NCBI GenBank assembly: GCA_027623235.1
Contig: JAQBVJ010000008.1
Coordinates: 38,353-102,352, forward strand
Source of the DNA: Planctomycetota bacterium
GTDB lineage: Bacteria > Planctomycetota > Planctomycetia > Planctomycetales > Planctomycetaceae
Length of the DNA stretch: 64,000 bases
Direction: 5' to 3'
Numbering within the stretch: position 1 is the first letter of the stretch; the number at the start of each line of letters is the position of its first letter. Positions 1 through 9,247 of the stretch are shown piece after piece. The notes beneath the pieces are model-generated. The model did not search any database. It was not told where the DNA came from and worked only from the letters and a program-made list of their open reading frames with translations. A program made the translations under genes and the position numbers.

Positions 1-1476
1 CTGGCTGTCTTCCGGGACGATCGTCACCGGGCGGCCGTTTCGGTCGGGGATCGTTGTGTGTGGATCGATGCCCAGCAGGTAGTGCATTGTGGCGAGGGCG
101 TCTTTCGGGCCGACGGGGCGCGACGTGACTTCGCCAGCCTGGCTGTCGGTACTGCCGATCACGTTGCCGCGAGTGACTCCGCCACCGGCGAAGATGCTCG
201 AATAAGCCTTCGCCCAGTGATCGCGGCCGCCGCCCTTTGCAGAGTTCAGTCGCGGCGTTCGGCCGTGCTCGCTGATGCACACAACGAGGGTCTCGTCGAG
301 CAGACCGCGCTGTTCCAGGTCAAGGATTAATCCAGAGAACGCGCGATCGAACGGCGGCATCAGCTGATCTTTCATACGCGGGTAGTGCTCAACGTGAGTG
401 TCCCACGCGTCGCCGGCCAGACCGTACTCGTCCCAGAAAACGGAACACAGTCGAGTCCCCGCCTCGACCATTCGCCGCGCGGCCAGGCAGCCCTGGCCGA
501 ACAGCGTCATCCCGTAAAGATCGCGCGTCGATTGCGGCTCGCGCCGCGTGTCGAGCGCCTCAGCAACCTTCGGCGTGCCGACCAGGGAGAACGCCATCTC
601 CTGAAACTTGCCGAGTGACCGACCAGCCGGAGATCGTTCGAGGTCTCGCCGTGACTGATCGAACTGAGTCAGCAGTGAACGCCGTCGATCGATCCGGTCG
701 AGCGTCACGCTCGGCAGCGGAGCCGTCGAGGCGATGCGGAAATGCGTTTCTTTGTCGCAGCCGAGGTACGGTTCCGGGCCGTCGAAAGAGAACTGGCCGT
801 TGGCTCGTTCTTTGTGAATGTCGACGGTGCCTTTGCCGACGAACTCCGTCCATGTCGGATTGAAGCCGGCTCCCAGAAAGGCGCCGTACGGACCAGCTCG
901 AAATGGCTGATCGCTGCGCTGACTGCTGAAGTGAAACGGCAGAGCGACGTTCTGCACAAAGTCGGCCTCGCCCCCGCGTCGCCGCCGGTCGACGTACTCG
1001 ACGACGGATCCAAACCACGGGTGATGAGCCGGGTCGTACGGGCTGAGTTCCATGCCGACGTCGATCGCCGGAATTCCGGTCATCGCATAGGCGACGCCAT
1101 GAATCGGCTGGCTGTGAGTCATCGACCGGATGACCGTTGTGCGGTCCATGATTTTCGCGGTGTGAGGCAGCAGCTCGCAAACATCCATGCCAGGCATCGA
1201 CGAGGCGATCGGGTTCATCGTCCCGCGAATCTCGACGGGAGCCTTCGGTTTCATATCGAAGGTTTCCAGCTGACTTGGCGATCCGTACAGAAAGAGCAGG
1301 ATGCAGTTCTTCGCCTTGCCGAAACCGGCACCGGCTGTCGCAGCAACGTTCGCATCTTCCGCCGCCAGGAGCTGAGACAGCCCCAGTCCGCCCGCGCCAA
1401 GAGCTCCCGCGTGCAGGAATTCCCGGCGGGAAACGCCGTTGCAGAGTTTTCGATTGGAACCAGAAATCCGCAGCAT
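1..1476 (-). CDS. DUF1501 secreted protein, cut by the window edge
   Basis: The reverse strand is open from an ATG at 1476 to the window edge, so the C-terminus is missing; 492 codons are visible. The N-terminus has a twin-arginine-like leader (SRREFLHAGALGAGGLGLSQ, about residues 16-35), suggesting Tat export. The body carries DUF1501 signatures: an early CILLFLYGSPSQLETFDMKP block, RSMTHSQPIHG, and near the visible end GRTPR followed by GGGRDHWAKAYS and FAGGGV. DUF1501 belongs to the alkaline-phosphatase-like superfamily; its biochemical role is unknown. In planctomycetes it usually sits beside a DUF1549/DUF1553 gene, but the neighbour would lie outside the window. Family assignment is firm, function is not. 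Confidence 0.9.
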   Translation of the reverse strand, partial: MLRISGSNRKLCNGVSRREFLHAGALGAGGLGLSQLLAAEDANVAATAGAGFGKAKNCILLFLYGSPSQLETFDMKPKAPVEIRGTMNPIASSMPGMDVCELLPHTAKIMDRTTVIRSMTHSQPIHGVAYAMTGIPAIDVGMELSPYDPAHHPWFGSVVEYVDRRRRGGEADFVQNVALPFHFSSQRSDQPFRAGPYGAFLGAGFNPTWTEFVGKGTVDIHKERANGQFSFDGPEPYLGCDKETHFRIASTAPLPSVTLDRIDRRRSLLTQFDQSRRDLERSPAGRSLGKFQEMAFSLVGTPKVAEALDTRREPQSTRDLYGMTLFGQGCLAARRMVEAGTRLCSVFWDEYGLAGDAWDTHVEHYPRMKDQLMPPFDRAFSGLILDLEQRGLLDETLVVCISEHGRTPRLNSAKGGGRDHWAKAYSSIFAGGGVTRGNVIGSTDSQAGEVTSRPVGPKDALATMHYLLGIDPHTTIPDRNGRPVTIVPEDSQ

Positions 1477-1602
1477 CCGTGAGCTCCGGTGAGGCAACTA
1501 CGACGTCCGTTTGAGTCGTCGATGTCGAGGAAATTCGAGAGTTCCCCACGGTATCGGCAGATTCGTGTGACAGCAACCAGTTCGAGGGAGCGGCAGCGCA
1601 CT

Positions 1603-1634
1603 GTGGAGAAACAGCAGAGTGGAGAAACAGCAGA
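1603..1634. repeat. Perfect 16-bp tandem duplication
   Basis: The unit GTGGAGAAACAGCAGA occurs twice head to tail, followed by a partial third copy (GTGGA). It lies in the intergenic stretch upstream of the DUF1501 gene and next to an A/T-rich inverted repeat. Confidence 0.85.
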
Positions 1635-1656
1635 GTGGAAAAACATCAAAGTGAGA

Positions 1657-1738
1657 AGTGCAAAATGCAAAGTGAAAAACCTCGCGCCACACAGATTTTC
1701 AATTTGCACTTTTCATTTGTCACTTTTCATTTTGCACT
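1657..1738. repeat. A/T-rich intergenic inverted repeat
   Basis: The left arm AGTGCAAAATGCAAAGTGA (1657-1675) and right arm TCACTTTTCATTTTGCACT (1720-1738) are reverse complements at 18 of 19 positions, separated by 44 bp. The right arm is preceded by a partial direct copy (GCACTTTTCATTT). Composition is far richer in A/T than the flanks. It fills most of the 348-bp gap 1477-1824, where I see no gene. It could form a cruciform or an RNA hairpin, and may be a dispersed intergenic repeat. Confidence 0.7.
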
Positions 1739-1824
1739 CTGCGCTGCGGAGTCATGCGGCAACCCCTCATCTGGCCTCCGGCCATCTTTCCCCCAGGCAG
1801 AGAAGAGACCGGGGCGAATCCTGG

Positions 1825-2508
1825 CTACGCGGCGCGAGCCTGCGGCGACTCAGCGACCCGGCGTTCAGCCTCCTCGTTGAGCTGGTCCATCGCTGTCTGC
1901 AGCTTCGCCGTGTACTCGTCAAGTTCCTCACGGGACGCCTTCTTCGGAACCTCGATCGGAGTTCCCGCCAGCACGACGACCTTCGCAAACGGCGAAGGGA
2001 TCATCTGGTCGGTCCAGCTGCCTTTGATCTTCCAGCACCGGGAGGCAGCAAACGCGGTCGGGACGAGCGGCTTGCCGGTTTTTGCGGCGAGGTATGTCAG
2101 GCCCGGTTTGAGTTCGCGTCTCGGGCCGCGCGGACCGTCGGGGGTGAGCACGATGTGGTGGTCCTTCGTGTCTTCGATCAGCCGTCGCAGTGCCGTCGCT
2201 CCGCCTTTCGAGCTCGAACCACGCACCGACGGGATGCCCGCCGACTTCAGGATATTCGCCACGTAAGAACCGTCGTTGTGCTGCCCGACAAGAGCCATCG
2301 TCGCTGGCTGTTTTCCAGCAAAGACCGGGACGATCATCGAGTCATGCCAGACCGAGTAGATGAAAGTCTGGCCGTGGGCGACCTGGTACGGATTCGTCTC
2401 GGGAACGTCGAAATCGAATTCGATCCGCAGCGTGCGGAACAGCACCCGGAACGAGCTGGTCATTCCGGCCGAAAGCGTTGAGTTCAAAAGAGGATGCTGA
2501 ATTCGCAT
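1825..2508 (-). CDS. DUF374 lysophospholipid acyltransferase-like protein
   Basis: 227 aa. The sequence fits the DUF374 branch of the glycerolipid/LpxL-type acyltransferases. It has SVWHDSMIVP near residues 52-61 (the catalytic-His region), a GSSSKGG segment near residue 97, and the characteristic TPDGPRGPRRELKPG block near residues 122-136. Proteins of this family are thought to transfer acyl chains to lipid A precursors or lysophospholipids at the inner membrane. No signal peptide is evident. It stands alone, with no lipid-A genes nearby, so the substrate is open. Confidence 0.85.
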   Translation of the reverse strand: MRIQHPLLNSTLSAGMTSSFRVLFRTLRIEFDFDVPETNPYQVAHGQTFIYSVWHDSMIVPVFAGKQPATMALVGQHNDGSYVANILKSAGIPSVRGSSSKGGATALRRLIEDTKDHHIVLTPDGPRGPRRELKPGLTYLAAKTGKPLVPTAFAASRCWKIKGSWTDQMIPSPFAKVVVLAGTPIEVPKKASREELDEYTAKLQTAMDQLNEEAERRVAESPQARAA

Positions 2509-2752
2509 CGTCCGCCATCCTTTGCGGTGAGTCGATTTTTGCCGTACGCCGAACCCGGCAGGATTTCCGTTTCAGCGGGAATTCCAGTCAGCCAGGTGAG
2601 CCGCTCTTTACCAGAAACGGCCGATTTCTCCAATAACGCTCCTGCCTGGTTGGCCGAGACCGTCACTCTCGCTTCGAGTTCTGGAAAAGGGAAATGCGCT
2701 TGCGGCTCGGCGAGAGCCTCGCCCTCCCGGATGCGGACGAACGGGACGCGGC

Positions 2753-4399
2753 TTACTCGGTAACGCCGCCCTGCCCGAGCTCGAGAATCTTGCTGCGAAC
2801 CCGGAAGTACGCGGCGATGATCGCCGGGTCCCACTGCTTTGCCTGATCGCTGCGAAAAATCTTTTCGATCGTCTCGACAGGCAGGCCTCGCCGGTACGGG
2901 CGGTCGCTGCGCATTGCATCGTACGCGTCGGCCACGGCGAGGATGCGGGCCATCAGTGGGATTCCTTCGCCAGTCAGGCCGTCCGGATAGCCGGTTCCGG
3001 CAAAGTCCTCGTGATGACTGCGAACCCCGGGCAGCAGCGGGCGGAGACTTTTCAGGCCGCAAAGAATGTTGTACCCGATCTCCGGATGTTTCTTGACCTT
3101 AGCAAATTCTTCGTCAGTCAATTGGTCCGGCTTCTGAAGGATCGCATCGTTGACGCCGATCTTCCCGATGTCATGCAGCAGCCCGGACTGATAGATATCG
3201 TTGAGGTCCCGCTCCGGAAGGCCCAGTTCCTCGCCCAGACGACGTCCGATCGCGGCGACACGTTCGCTGTGTCCGCGCGTGTAGGCATCTTTCGCATCGA
3301 GCGTTGAGACGAGCAGATTCACGAACTGCAGCAGAATATTTTCGAGCTCGCAGTAGAGCAGGCGGTTCTGGCGATGAGTTGCCAGCAGCGTCGCGGTGGA
3401 CTGCAGGAGAGTTGCCTCAGCGTTTCCAAACTCGCGTCCGGCGGGAAGATTGCACAAAAGAATCCAGCCGGTCGAGATTGTGTCGCTGCCGATTTTCGCA
3501 ACGACGAAATTCCGGATTTCCTGATCCGTTCGCAGCAGTGTGTTGTCGACTTTGTTCTGCACCAGCGGCCGGGACCAGTCTCGGCCGGGAAAACAGTCGA
3601 GCAGACGCCGAAGCATTTTCTGGTCGAGCAGCAACTTCCCCTGCTGGCAGGTTTGGGGGGCATTGGAAGGCTCAATGCCATCCGTCGGATCCTGATCCAG
3701 AACAATGAGATTCCCTTCAGCGCCGATCAGCTGCTTGAGCTGCTTCAGGAAGAGTCCTGAGATCTCCGCCGACGATCTGGTAAGACGCAGCTCACGAGTC
3801 ATCTTATGGACGACGCCGATTTCCTCCTCGGCGCGTTTGGCCTCGCGCACCAGCTGAGCGATCTCGTCCTGCATCCATTTCAGCCATTTGCGAGACTCGA
3901 TGCACGTGCTCAGAAGCTTCTTCAGCAGATCGGGACTGCAGTAGGGCTGGGACGCTCGCCACTGTTCGTGTTCGACGTCGCTCCAGCCGAGCGTTTGCGT
4001 AATCTCTCGCAAAGCCTGCTGCGCAGACCCGTCTTCCGAACTGTCGGGATTGAGGACGTAACCGACGGCAGCAACCGGAATGTTTTCCAGATCCGGCAAG
4101 GCCACGCTGTAAAAGACAAGCCCCGTCGGCTCCACGACGACTCGCAGCCCATTCAGTCCCTCCAGTTGACCTCGGACGGACCAGGGCAGGAGTTCGAGAA
4201 GGTCCTCGTCGGTCTTCGCAAGGACCGATCCCGAATGGACATCGACGCAGAAGAACGGAAGTCCGGTCGTCTCGGTCAGAGCCAGCAGCGCCCTCATGGC
4301 TGGTACGGGATCTTCCAGGTCAAATTGCCGCTCTTGCGTCAAAGACCTGGGAGCCAGCTCGAGCGTTCCGCCCGAAGCTGCAGTTTTCGTCGTCATCAT
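2753..4399 (-). CDS. HD-GYP domain cyclic-di-GMP phosphodiesterase
   Basis: About 548 aa from ATG 4399, chosen because GAGG lies a few bases upstream; a longer reading from 4489 adds an improbable 30 residues. The N-terminal half is a sensory region, probably GAF-like around residues 190-320, with a helical linker. The C-terminal 190 residues form an HD-GYP domain with HSERV, HDIGKIG, KKHPEIG and HHEDFAGTGYPDGL, so metal ligands and the GYP loop are intact. The family hydrolyses c-di-GMP to pGpG or GMP. No receiver domain is attached, so input is probably through the N-terminal region. Confidence 0.92.
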   Translation of the reverse strand: MMTTKTAASGGTLELAPRSLTQERQFDLEDPVPAMRALLALTETTGLPFFCVDVHSGSVLAKTDEDLLELLPWSVRGQLEGLNGLRVVVEPTGLVFYSVALPDLENIPVAAVGYVLNPDSSEDGSAQQALREITQTLGWSDVEHEQWRASQPYCSPDLLKKLLSTCIESRKWLKWMQDEIAQLVREAKRAEEEIGVVHKMTRELRLTRSSAEISGLFLKQLKQLIGAEGNLIVLDQDPTDGIEPSNAPQTCQQGKLLLDQKMLRRLLDCFPGRDWSRPLVQNKVDNTLLRTDQEIRNFVVAKIGSDTISTGWILLCNLPAGREFGNAEATLLQSTATLLATHRQNRLLYCELENILLQFVNLLVSTLDAKDAYTRGHSERVAAIGRRLGEELGLPERDLNDIYQSGLLHDIGKIGVNDAILQKPDQLTDEEFAKVKKHPEIGYNILCGLKSLRPLLPGVRSHHEDFAGTGYPDGLTGEGIPLMARILAVADAYDAMRSDRPYRRGLPVETIEKIFRSDQAKQWDPAIIAAYFRVRSKILELGQGGVTE

Positions 4400-4668
4400 G
4401 AGCACCTCAACCTGGCCTGCCAATAACCGTAGGTCGAGGTCCGACAAGAGCAACCGGGATCTCACGTCTCGCGGAGACCCGTATCGCAATCACCGTTGAG
4501 TGGCGTTTTAACCGGCCCGCGACCGGTTGAGGCAAAGTCGACCACCTCCCGCAAGCGAGGGAGACGCCTCCGAAGAGAACACATTCGCCCAAAGGCGGGC
4601 CTCGTGCGGAATGTCCCGCGCCATGACACACGGATTGGCAAGGGGAGGCCACCGCTCAAGACATGAAG

Positions 4669-4804
4669 GTAGGCGGATTTCTCCGAAATCCGCATGTCTT
4701 ACGGCGAGGAATCGCAAGCTCGCGCGATCAGCGGTTTGTTTGAATTGTGCCTGCGGAGAGATTGCGACCCGTCATCACTGCGGATTTCGGAGAAATCCGC
4801 CTAC
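4669..4804. repeat. Pair of inverted REP-like palindromes
   Basis: A 26-bp sequence at 4669-4694 recurs as a perfect reverse complement at 4779-4804. Each copy is itself a hairpin: GCGGATTTC-TCC-GAAATCCGC, a perfect 9-bp stem with a 3-nt loop. The pair is separated by 84 bp without a convincing gene, inside the 431-bp gap 4400-4830. Two inverted palindromes with a short spacer is the layout of a REPIN/BIME element. I recall similar GGCGGATTTC hairpins in other planctomycete genomes, but could not check this here. Confidence 0.75.
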
Positions 4805-4830
4805 GGCAGGATCGCCGCGCGGAGCAGTTG

Positions 4831-5901
4831 TCAGCCCCGCCGCGCGGGCAGGCTCTGAAACCGGAAGCCGGCCATAATCGAGTTCAGTCCGCTGCCGATG
4901 CCGAGCAGCGCGACATTCTCGCCAGGAAGCACGTGACCTCGTTCCAGGCCGATCGCCGTTGTCACCGGAAGCGCGGCCGCGCCGGTATTTCCCAGAAACC
5001 CGACCGTCGCAAAGTCGAGCTCCTCGCTCAGGCCGAGCTTTTCATAAAGCAGCCGGCAGTGAGCTCGCCCGACCTGATGCGTAAACGCCTTGTCGACCGA
5101 TTCGTTCTCCCAGCCGAGTGCCCGTTTAGTTCCCTGCCAGGTCTCAGCCGCGAGCCCGACTCCCGCGTGAAGCAGCGCTTCTGAATCGGTCTGCATGCGC
5201 GGTCGGCCGTCACCGAACTTCTCGGCCTCGACACCACCCGCGCACAATTCGTGGTGCGACGAGTCAGCTCGGCAGCACGCGCCGAGAAGCCGGTTACCGG
5301 TCCGGCTGAGCTTCGAATCGCACAGCACAATCGCGGCCGAAGCAGACCCGATTGTCAGCGACGCGAACTCACCCTTCACATCTTTCCGGGTGATGTCCGG
5401 GGAATTGAGCAGAGTATCGATCGTGCCTTCGACGAGACCGCGCCCGGTTTCCGTGCCGACGACAACTCCCGCGCGGATCTGACCAAGCTCAATCATGTTC
5501 GCGATAAGGAGCATGCCGTTAAGAATTCCCAGGCACGCGTTGCTCACATCGAACGCGGCGCAGCTTTGCGGCAGGCCGGTTCCGTGATGAACTCCCGCGG
5601 CGGTCGCCGGCTCAAGCTGATCCCGGCACACCGAGCCGTGTACGAGGGCTCCGAAATAGTCGATCGGAATTCCGGAGGCCGCGATGGCCTTCCGAGCCGA
5701 CTCGACACTGACCGATCCGGGCAAAGTTCCCGGCGGAAAGAAACGTCGCTCGCGAATGCCGGTCATCAGTTCCAGCCGGCCGGCCGGAAGATGCAGCCGC
5801 TCGTAAAGCGGAGCCAGCCGCGATTCGATCTCGTCGGACGTGACGATCTCATCGGGCAGCGTATATCCAAAAGCTTCGATGTAGACGTTTTGAAATCGCA
5901 C
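4831..5901 (-). CDS. 3-oxoacyl-ACP synthase III (FabH/OleA-like) thiolase
   Basis: About 356 aa from GTG 5901 (reading VRFQNVYIEAFGY). The open frame continues to an ATG at 6123, but that extension has no family character and would overlap the divergent gene's upstream region. The condensing-enzyme triad is visible: Cys in DVSNACLGILNG, His in AFTHQVG and Asn in GFLGNTGAAALP. The family performs Claisen condensation, either acyl-CoA with malonyl-ACP (FabH) or two acyl-CoAs head to head (OleA). No fab or ole partners adjoin it, so the choice between them is open. It is divergent from the DUF1501 gene. Confidence 0.85.
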   Translation of the reverse strand: MRFQNVYIEAFGYTLPDEIVTSDEIESRLAPLYERLHLPAGRLELMTGIRERRFFPPGTLPGSVSVESARKAIAASGIPIDYFGALVHGSVCRDQLEPATAAGVHHGTGLPQSCAAFDVSNACLGILNGMLLIANMIELGQIRAGVVVGTETGRGLVEGTIDTLLNSPDITRKDVKGEFASLTIGSASAAIVLCDSKLSRTGNRLLGACCRADSSHHELCAGGVEAEKFGDGRPRMQTDSEALLHAGVGLAAETWQGTKRALGWENESVDKAFTHQVGRAHCRLLYEKLGLSEELDFATVGFLGNTGAAALPVTTAIGLERGHVLPGENVALLGIGSGLNSIMAGFRFQSLPARRG

Positions 5902-6101
5902 GGAACCGGCACGGCTGGGAAATGCGGGAAAGCGGTCTGAATACCGATCTGCAGACGGGAATGCAACGATGCCTATTGCAGTGCGAAGTGATGGACACTG
6001 CGTTTGGAACCGCGTATTCTGGCAGACTGTCCTCAGGGTCTGAGAGTCGCGTACGACTCGGCTGGAGTCCTGACTCCCGTAAACTTTCGTCTGATCAGAG
6101 A

Positions 6102-7508
6102 ATGTTGCCTCGCCATATTTCATCGCCGCTCACCACTCGACGCGACATCGTCCGCGCCGGATCGATCGGTCTGTTCGGCATGTCTCTGCCGCGTCTGTTG
6201 TCGGCGCGAGCGGAGGCGCAGGACGCCACATCCGACCGTCCTCCGGTGAAGGCCAAGGCCTGTATCCTCCTCTTTATGTGGGGAGGACCAGGTCATCAGG
6301 ACACGTGGGATTTAAAACCGGACGCGCCTGCCGAAGTCCGTGGCGAATTCAAACCGATCTCCACAAACGTCCCCGGAATTCAGATCTGCGAGCACTTTCC
6401 GAGGCTCGCCAGCCGCGTCGACAAGCTGGCGATTGTCCGGTCGATGACACACACGAATGTCGATCACACGACGTCGACTCACTACCTGCTCACTGGCCAG
6501 CCGCCTCCACCTGGCAACGATCTGCGGAAAGACTGGCCTCACATCGGCGCGGTGCTGTCGCGACTGGGTCGAGGTCGCGGGCCGCTGCCGCCGTTTGTGT
6601 CGATGAGGCCGAAGCTGGAAAACACCGTGCCTCGTTTTGTCGAGGAAAGTCACGGACAGTTCGCCGGCTGGCTGGGGCCGACGTGGGACCCGCTCACGAT
6701 CGACGGGAACCCCGCGCTGCCTGACTACCGCGTCGGCGATTTTCTGCCGCAACCCGGCTTGAACGACGAGCGGCTTTTCCGACGGCAGTCGCTGCTGTCA
6801 TCGATGGAACGCCGGCTCGACAGCCTCGACCGGTCGGCCGCGCTGGACAACATGAGCCGTCACTACAGCCGCGCGTTCGACCTGCTGGCCTCGTCCGTTG
6901 GTCGCGCTGCGTTCGACCTTTCGGAAGAGCCGGACGAAATGCGTGACCGCTACGGACGGAACCCGCACGGACAGTCGGTGCTGCAGGCGCGACGACTGAT
7001 CGAACGCGGCGTGCCTCTTGTCACAGTCTTCTGGCCAAACGACGGCATCAAGAATGTCAGCGTTTACTGGGACACGCACAGCAAAGAATTCATCGACCAC
7101 CGCGAGCGACTCATGCCGCCGGCCGACCTCGCGTTTTCGACGCTGCTCGACGATCTGTCGGATCGAGGTCTGCTCGACGAAACTCTCGTCGTGTGGACCG
7201 GCGAGTTCGGACGGACGCCCAAAATCGGCCAGCGAAACAGCGACGCGGGCGCAGGAGCCGACGGCCGCGACCACTGGCCCAACTGCTTTACGAGTGTCCT
7301 TGCCGGAGGCGGTATCAAAGGCGGCCAGGTCTACGGCTCGTCCGATCGCTATGGGGCCTACCCGGACTCAAACGCGGTGCAGCCGGTGAACCTCGTAGCG
7401 ACGATTTACAACCAGCTGGGAGTCCCCGGCGATCTGGAGCTGCGCGACCATCTGAACCGCCCATTCGTGATCTGCCCCGGCTCGCCGATCCCGGAACTGC
7501 TCACGTAG
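6102..7508 (+). CDS. DUF1501 secreted protein
   Basis: 468 aa from ATG 6102, placed so that the leader TTRRDIVRAGSIGLFGMSLP falls at residues 11-30; the frame is open further upstream but without family similarity. The leader has an Arg pair and hydrophobic stretch consistent with Tat export. Body motifs are KACILLFMWGGPGHQDTWDL, RSMTHTNVDH, GEFGRTPK and GRDHWPNCF with a following AGGGI, matching the DUF1501 gene at the window start. It is a sulfatase/phosphatase-fold family of unknown activity. There is no DUF1549/1553 partner next to it. Confidence 0.92.
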   Translation: MLPRHISSPLTTRRDIVRAGSIGLFGMSLPRLLSARAEAQDATSDRPPVKAKACILLFMWGGPGHQDTWDLKPDAPAEVRGEFKPISTNVPGIQICEHFPRLASRVDKLAIVRSMTHTNVDHTTSTHYLLTGQPPPPGNDLRKDWPHIGAVLSRLGRGRGPLPPFVSMRPKLENTVPRFVEESHGQFAGWLGPTWDPLTIDGNPALPDYRVGDFLPQPGLNDERLFRRQSLLSSMERRLDSLDRSAALDNMSRHYSRAFDLLASSVGRAAFDLSEEPDEMRDRYGRNPHGQSVLQARRLIERGVPLVTVFWPNDGIKNVSVYWDTHSKEFIDHRERLMPPADLAFSTLLDDLSDRGLLDETLVVWTGEFGRTPKIGQRNSDAGAGADGRDHWPNCFTSVLAGGGIKGGQVYGSSDRYGAYPDSNAVQPVNLVATIYNQLGVPGDLELRDHLNRPFVICPGSPIPELLT

Positions 7509-7523
7509 CGGCCCGGTGAAAAA

Positions 7524-7600
7524 GTAGCGGAACGGCGCGAGCCGTCCGGTCTGAGCGCGTTTTCCCATGCAAAACCGGGCGGCTTGCGCCGCTCCGCTAC
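7524..7600. repeat. 28-bp imperfect inverted repeat (stem-loop)
   Basis: Arms at 7524-7551 and 7573-7600 are reverse complements with four mismatches in 28 positions and a 21-nt loop. The core is GTAGCGGA-CGGCGC-AGCCG-CCGG. It starts 15 bp after the DUF1501 stop and lies in the 327-bp gap before lysA. It could act as a Rho-independent-like barrier, though without a U tract, or be a mobile REP-like element. The rest of the gap shows no gene. Confidence 0.65.
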
Positions 7601-7835
7601 GTTGTCAGTGGGCTGGCAACGGCGGTTGAATTTCTCGGATAAGACCGATTTCGGCTCAGACACGCGAACGGAACCCGGCGAGCAGGCGTCCTGAAATCCG
7701 GCAGACGCCTACCCTTTCGAAGCCCGTTCGAAGCGACAACAATCCGCACCGAATTGGCTCAGCCAGCGACCGCTTTGCTTCCTGAATTGAGAGGGCGAGG
7801 CTCCTTCCCTCCTGCAAACGAACTTCGGAATCATC

Positions 7836-9107
7836 ATGAACGCATTCGAATATCGAGACGGCCAGCTTTACTGTGAAGACGTCGCCGTGGCCGATCTGGC
7901 TGCCGAATATGGCACGCCGCTTTACATTTACTCGAAGGCTCAGCTGCTGCATCAGCTCGGGCAGATTCAGGAAGCGTTCGCCGAGACGGATCCGGTCATC
8001 TGTTATTCGGTGAAAGCGAATTCCAATCTCGCCGTGCTGAAGACGATGAACGAAGCCGGCAGCAGTTTTGACGTCGTGTCCGGCGGCGAGCTGTACCGGG
8101 TCAAGCAGGCCGGAGCGGACACGACGCGCGTCGTCTTTGCGGGAGTCGGGAAGACCGACGAGGAAATCCGCTTCGCGCTGGAGTGCGACATCCTCAAGTT
8201 TGACGTCGAGAGTGAAGCCGAACTCGACGCGATCGCCGCCGTCGCCGAGTCGATGGGCAAAGTCGGTCGAGTGGCACTCCGCCTCAACCCGGACATCGAC
8301 GCGAAGACTCACGAGAAAACGACGACCGGCAAGAAGGGCAACAAATTCGGCATGGACATCGAACGAGCCAACCAGCTCGCCGACAAGGTCCTCGCCAATC
8401 CGCATTTAAAGCTCAGCGGAATTCACATGCACCTGGGCTCGCCGATCCTCACCACCGAGCCGTACGAAAAGGCGTCGAAGAAGGCTGTCGAGATCGTCGC
8501 GGCGTACCGGGCGAAGGGGCACGAAATCAGCTGGATCAACCTCGGTGGCGGCTTCGGCATCAGCTACAAACACGAGGAAGGCCTGCCCGCGTCCGAATAC
8601 GCAAAGGTCATCGTCCCGCAGATCAAAGAGGCCGGCTGCCGACTGACACTCGAACCTGGCCGCTTCATCGCCGGCAACTCGGGCGTGCTGATCTCGAAAG
8701 TCATCTTCACCAAGCGGGAAGGCGGCAAGCTGTTCATCATCCAGGACGGTGGTATGAACGACCTCGTCCGCCCGGCAATGTATGACTCGTTCCACCGCGT
8801 CTGGCCGGTGGCCCCTTCCATCGAGATGCCGGCCAATGCCGAAGCGACTCCGGACGGGTGCGAGGCCGCTGACGTCGTCGGCCCGATCTGTGAGTCGTGC
8901 GACTACCTGGCCAAAGGCCGCCACCTGCCACCGATGCAGCGCGGCGACCTGCTCTGCACATTCAGCGCGGGAGCGTACGGCTCGGCCATGAGCAGCACGT
9001 ATAACTCGCGGCCTCGTGCGGCGGAAATCCTGGTCGACGGCTCCAACGTCACCGTCGCCCGACGACGCGAGACGTACGAAGACCTCGTCGCCCACGAAAT
9101 CGGGTGA
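7836..9107 (+). CDS. lysA: Diaminopimelate decarboxylase
   Basis: 423 aa, full length for the family. Fold-type III PLP enzyme that decarboxylates meso-diaminopimelate to lysine, the last step of lysine biosynthesis. The PLP lysine is in CYSVKANSN (about residue 60), the phosphate-binding glycines are in [10 protein letters not shown], the substrate loop is LEPGRFI, and the active-site Cys is in [10 protein letters not shown]. The C-terminal [19 protein letters not shown] block is typical of LysA. No asd, dapA or dapB neighbours are present. Confidence 0.95.
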   Translation: MNAFEYRDGQLYCEDVAVADLAAEYGTPLYIYSKAQLLHQLGQIQEAFAETDPVICYSVKANSNLAVLKTMNEAGSSFDVVSGGELYRVKQAGADTTRVVFAGVGKTDEEIRFALECDILKFDVESEAELDAIAAVAESMGKVGRVALRLNPDIDAKTHEKTTTGKKGNKFGMDIERANQLADKVLANPHLKLSGIHMHLGSPILTTEPYEKASKKAVEIVAAYRAKGHEISWINLGGGFGISYKHEEGLPASEYAKVIVPQIKEAGCRLTLEPGRFIAGNSGVLISKVIFTKREGGKLFIIQDGGMNDLVRPAMYDSFHRVWPVAPSIEMPANAEATPDGCEAADVVGPICESCDYLAKGRHLPPMQRGDLLCTFSAGAYGSAMSSTYNSRPRAAEILVDGSNVTVARRRETYEDLVAHEIG

Positions 9108-9247
9108 GCCGATCGTTCGATCTGAATCGGTTTCAAAATGGAGCTTCGGTCGCGGATTCCTGAGATCTTCGGACAATCTGTCTGAAAGCTCCGCGGCAAT
9201 CGCCGGCGCGAGCGCGGCCACAGTGATTTGAAACCACGGGTCAGAAC

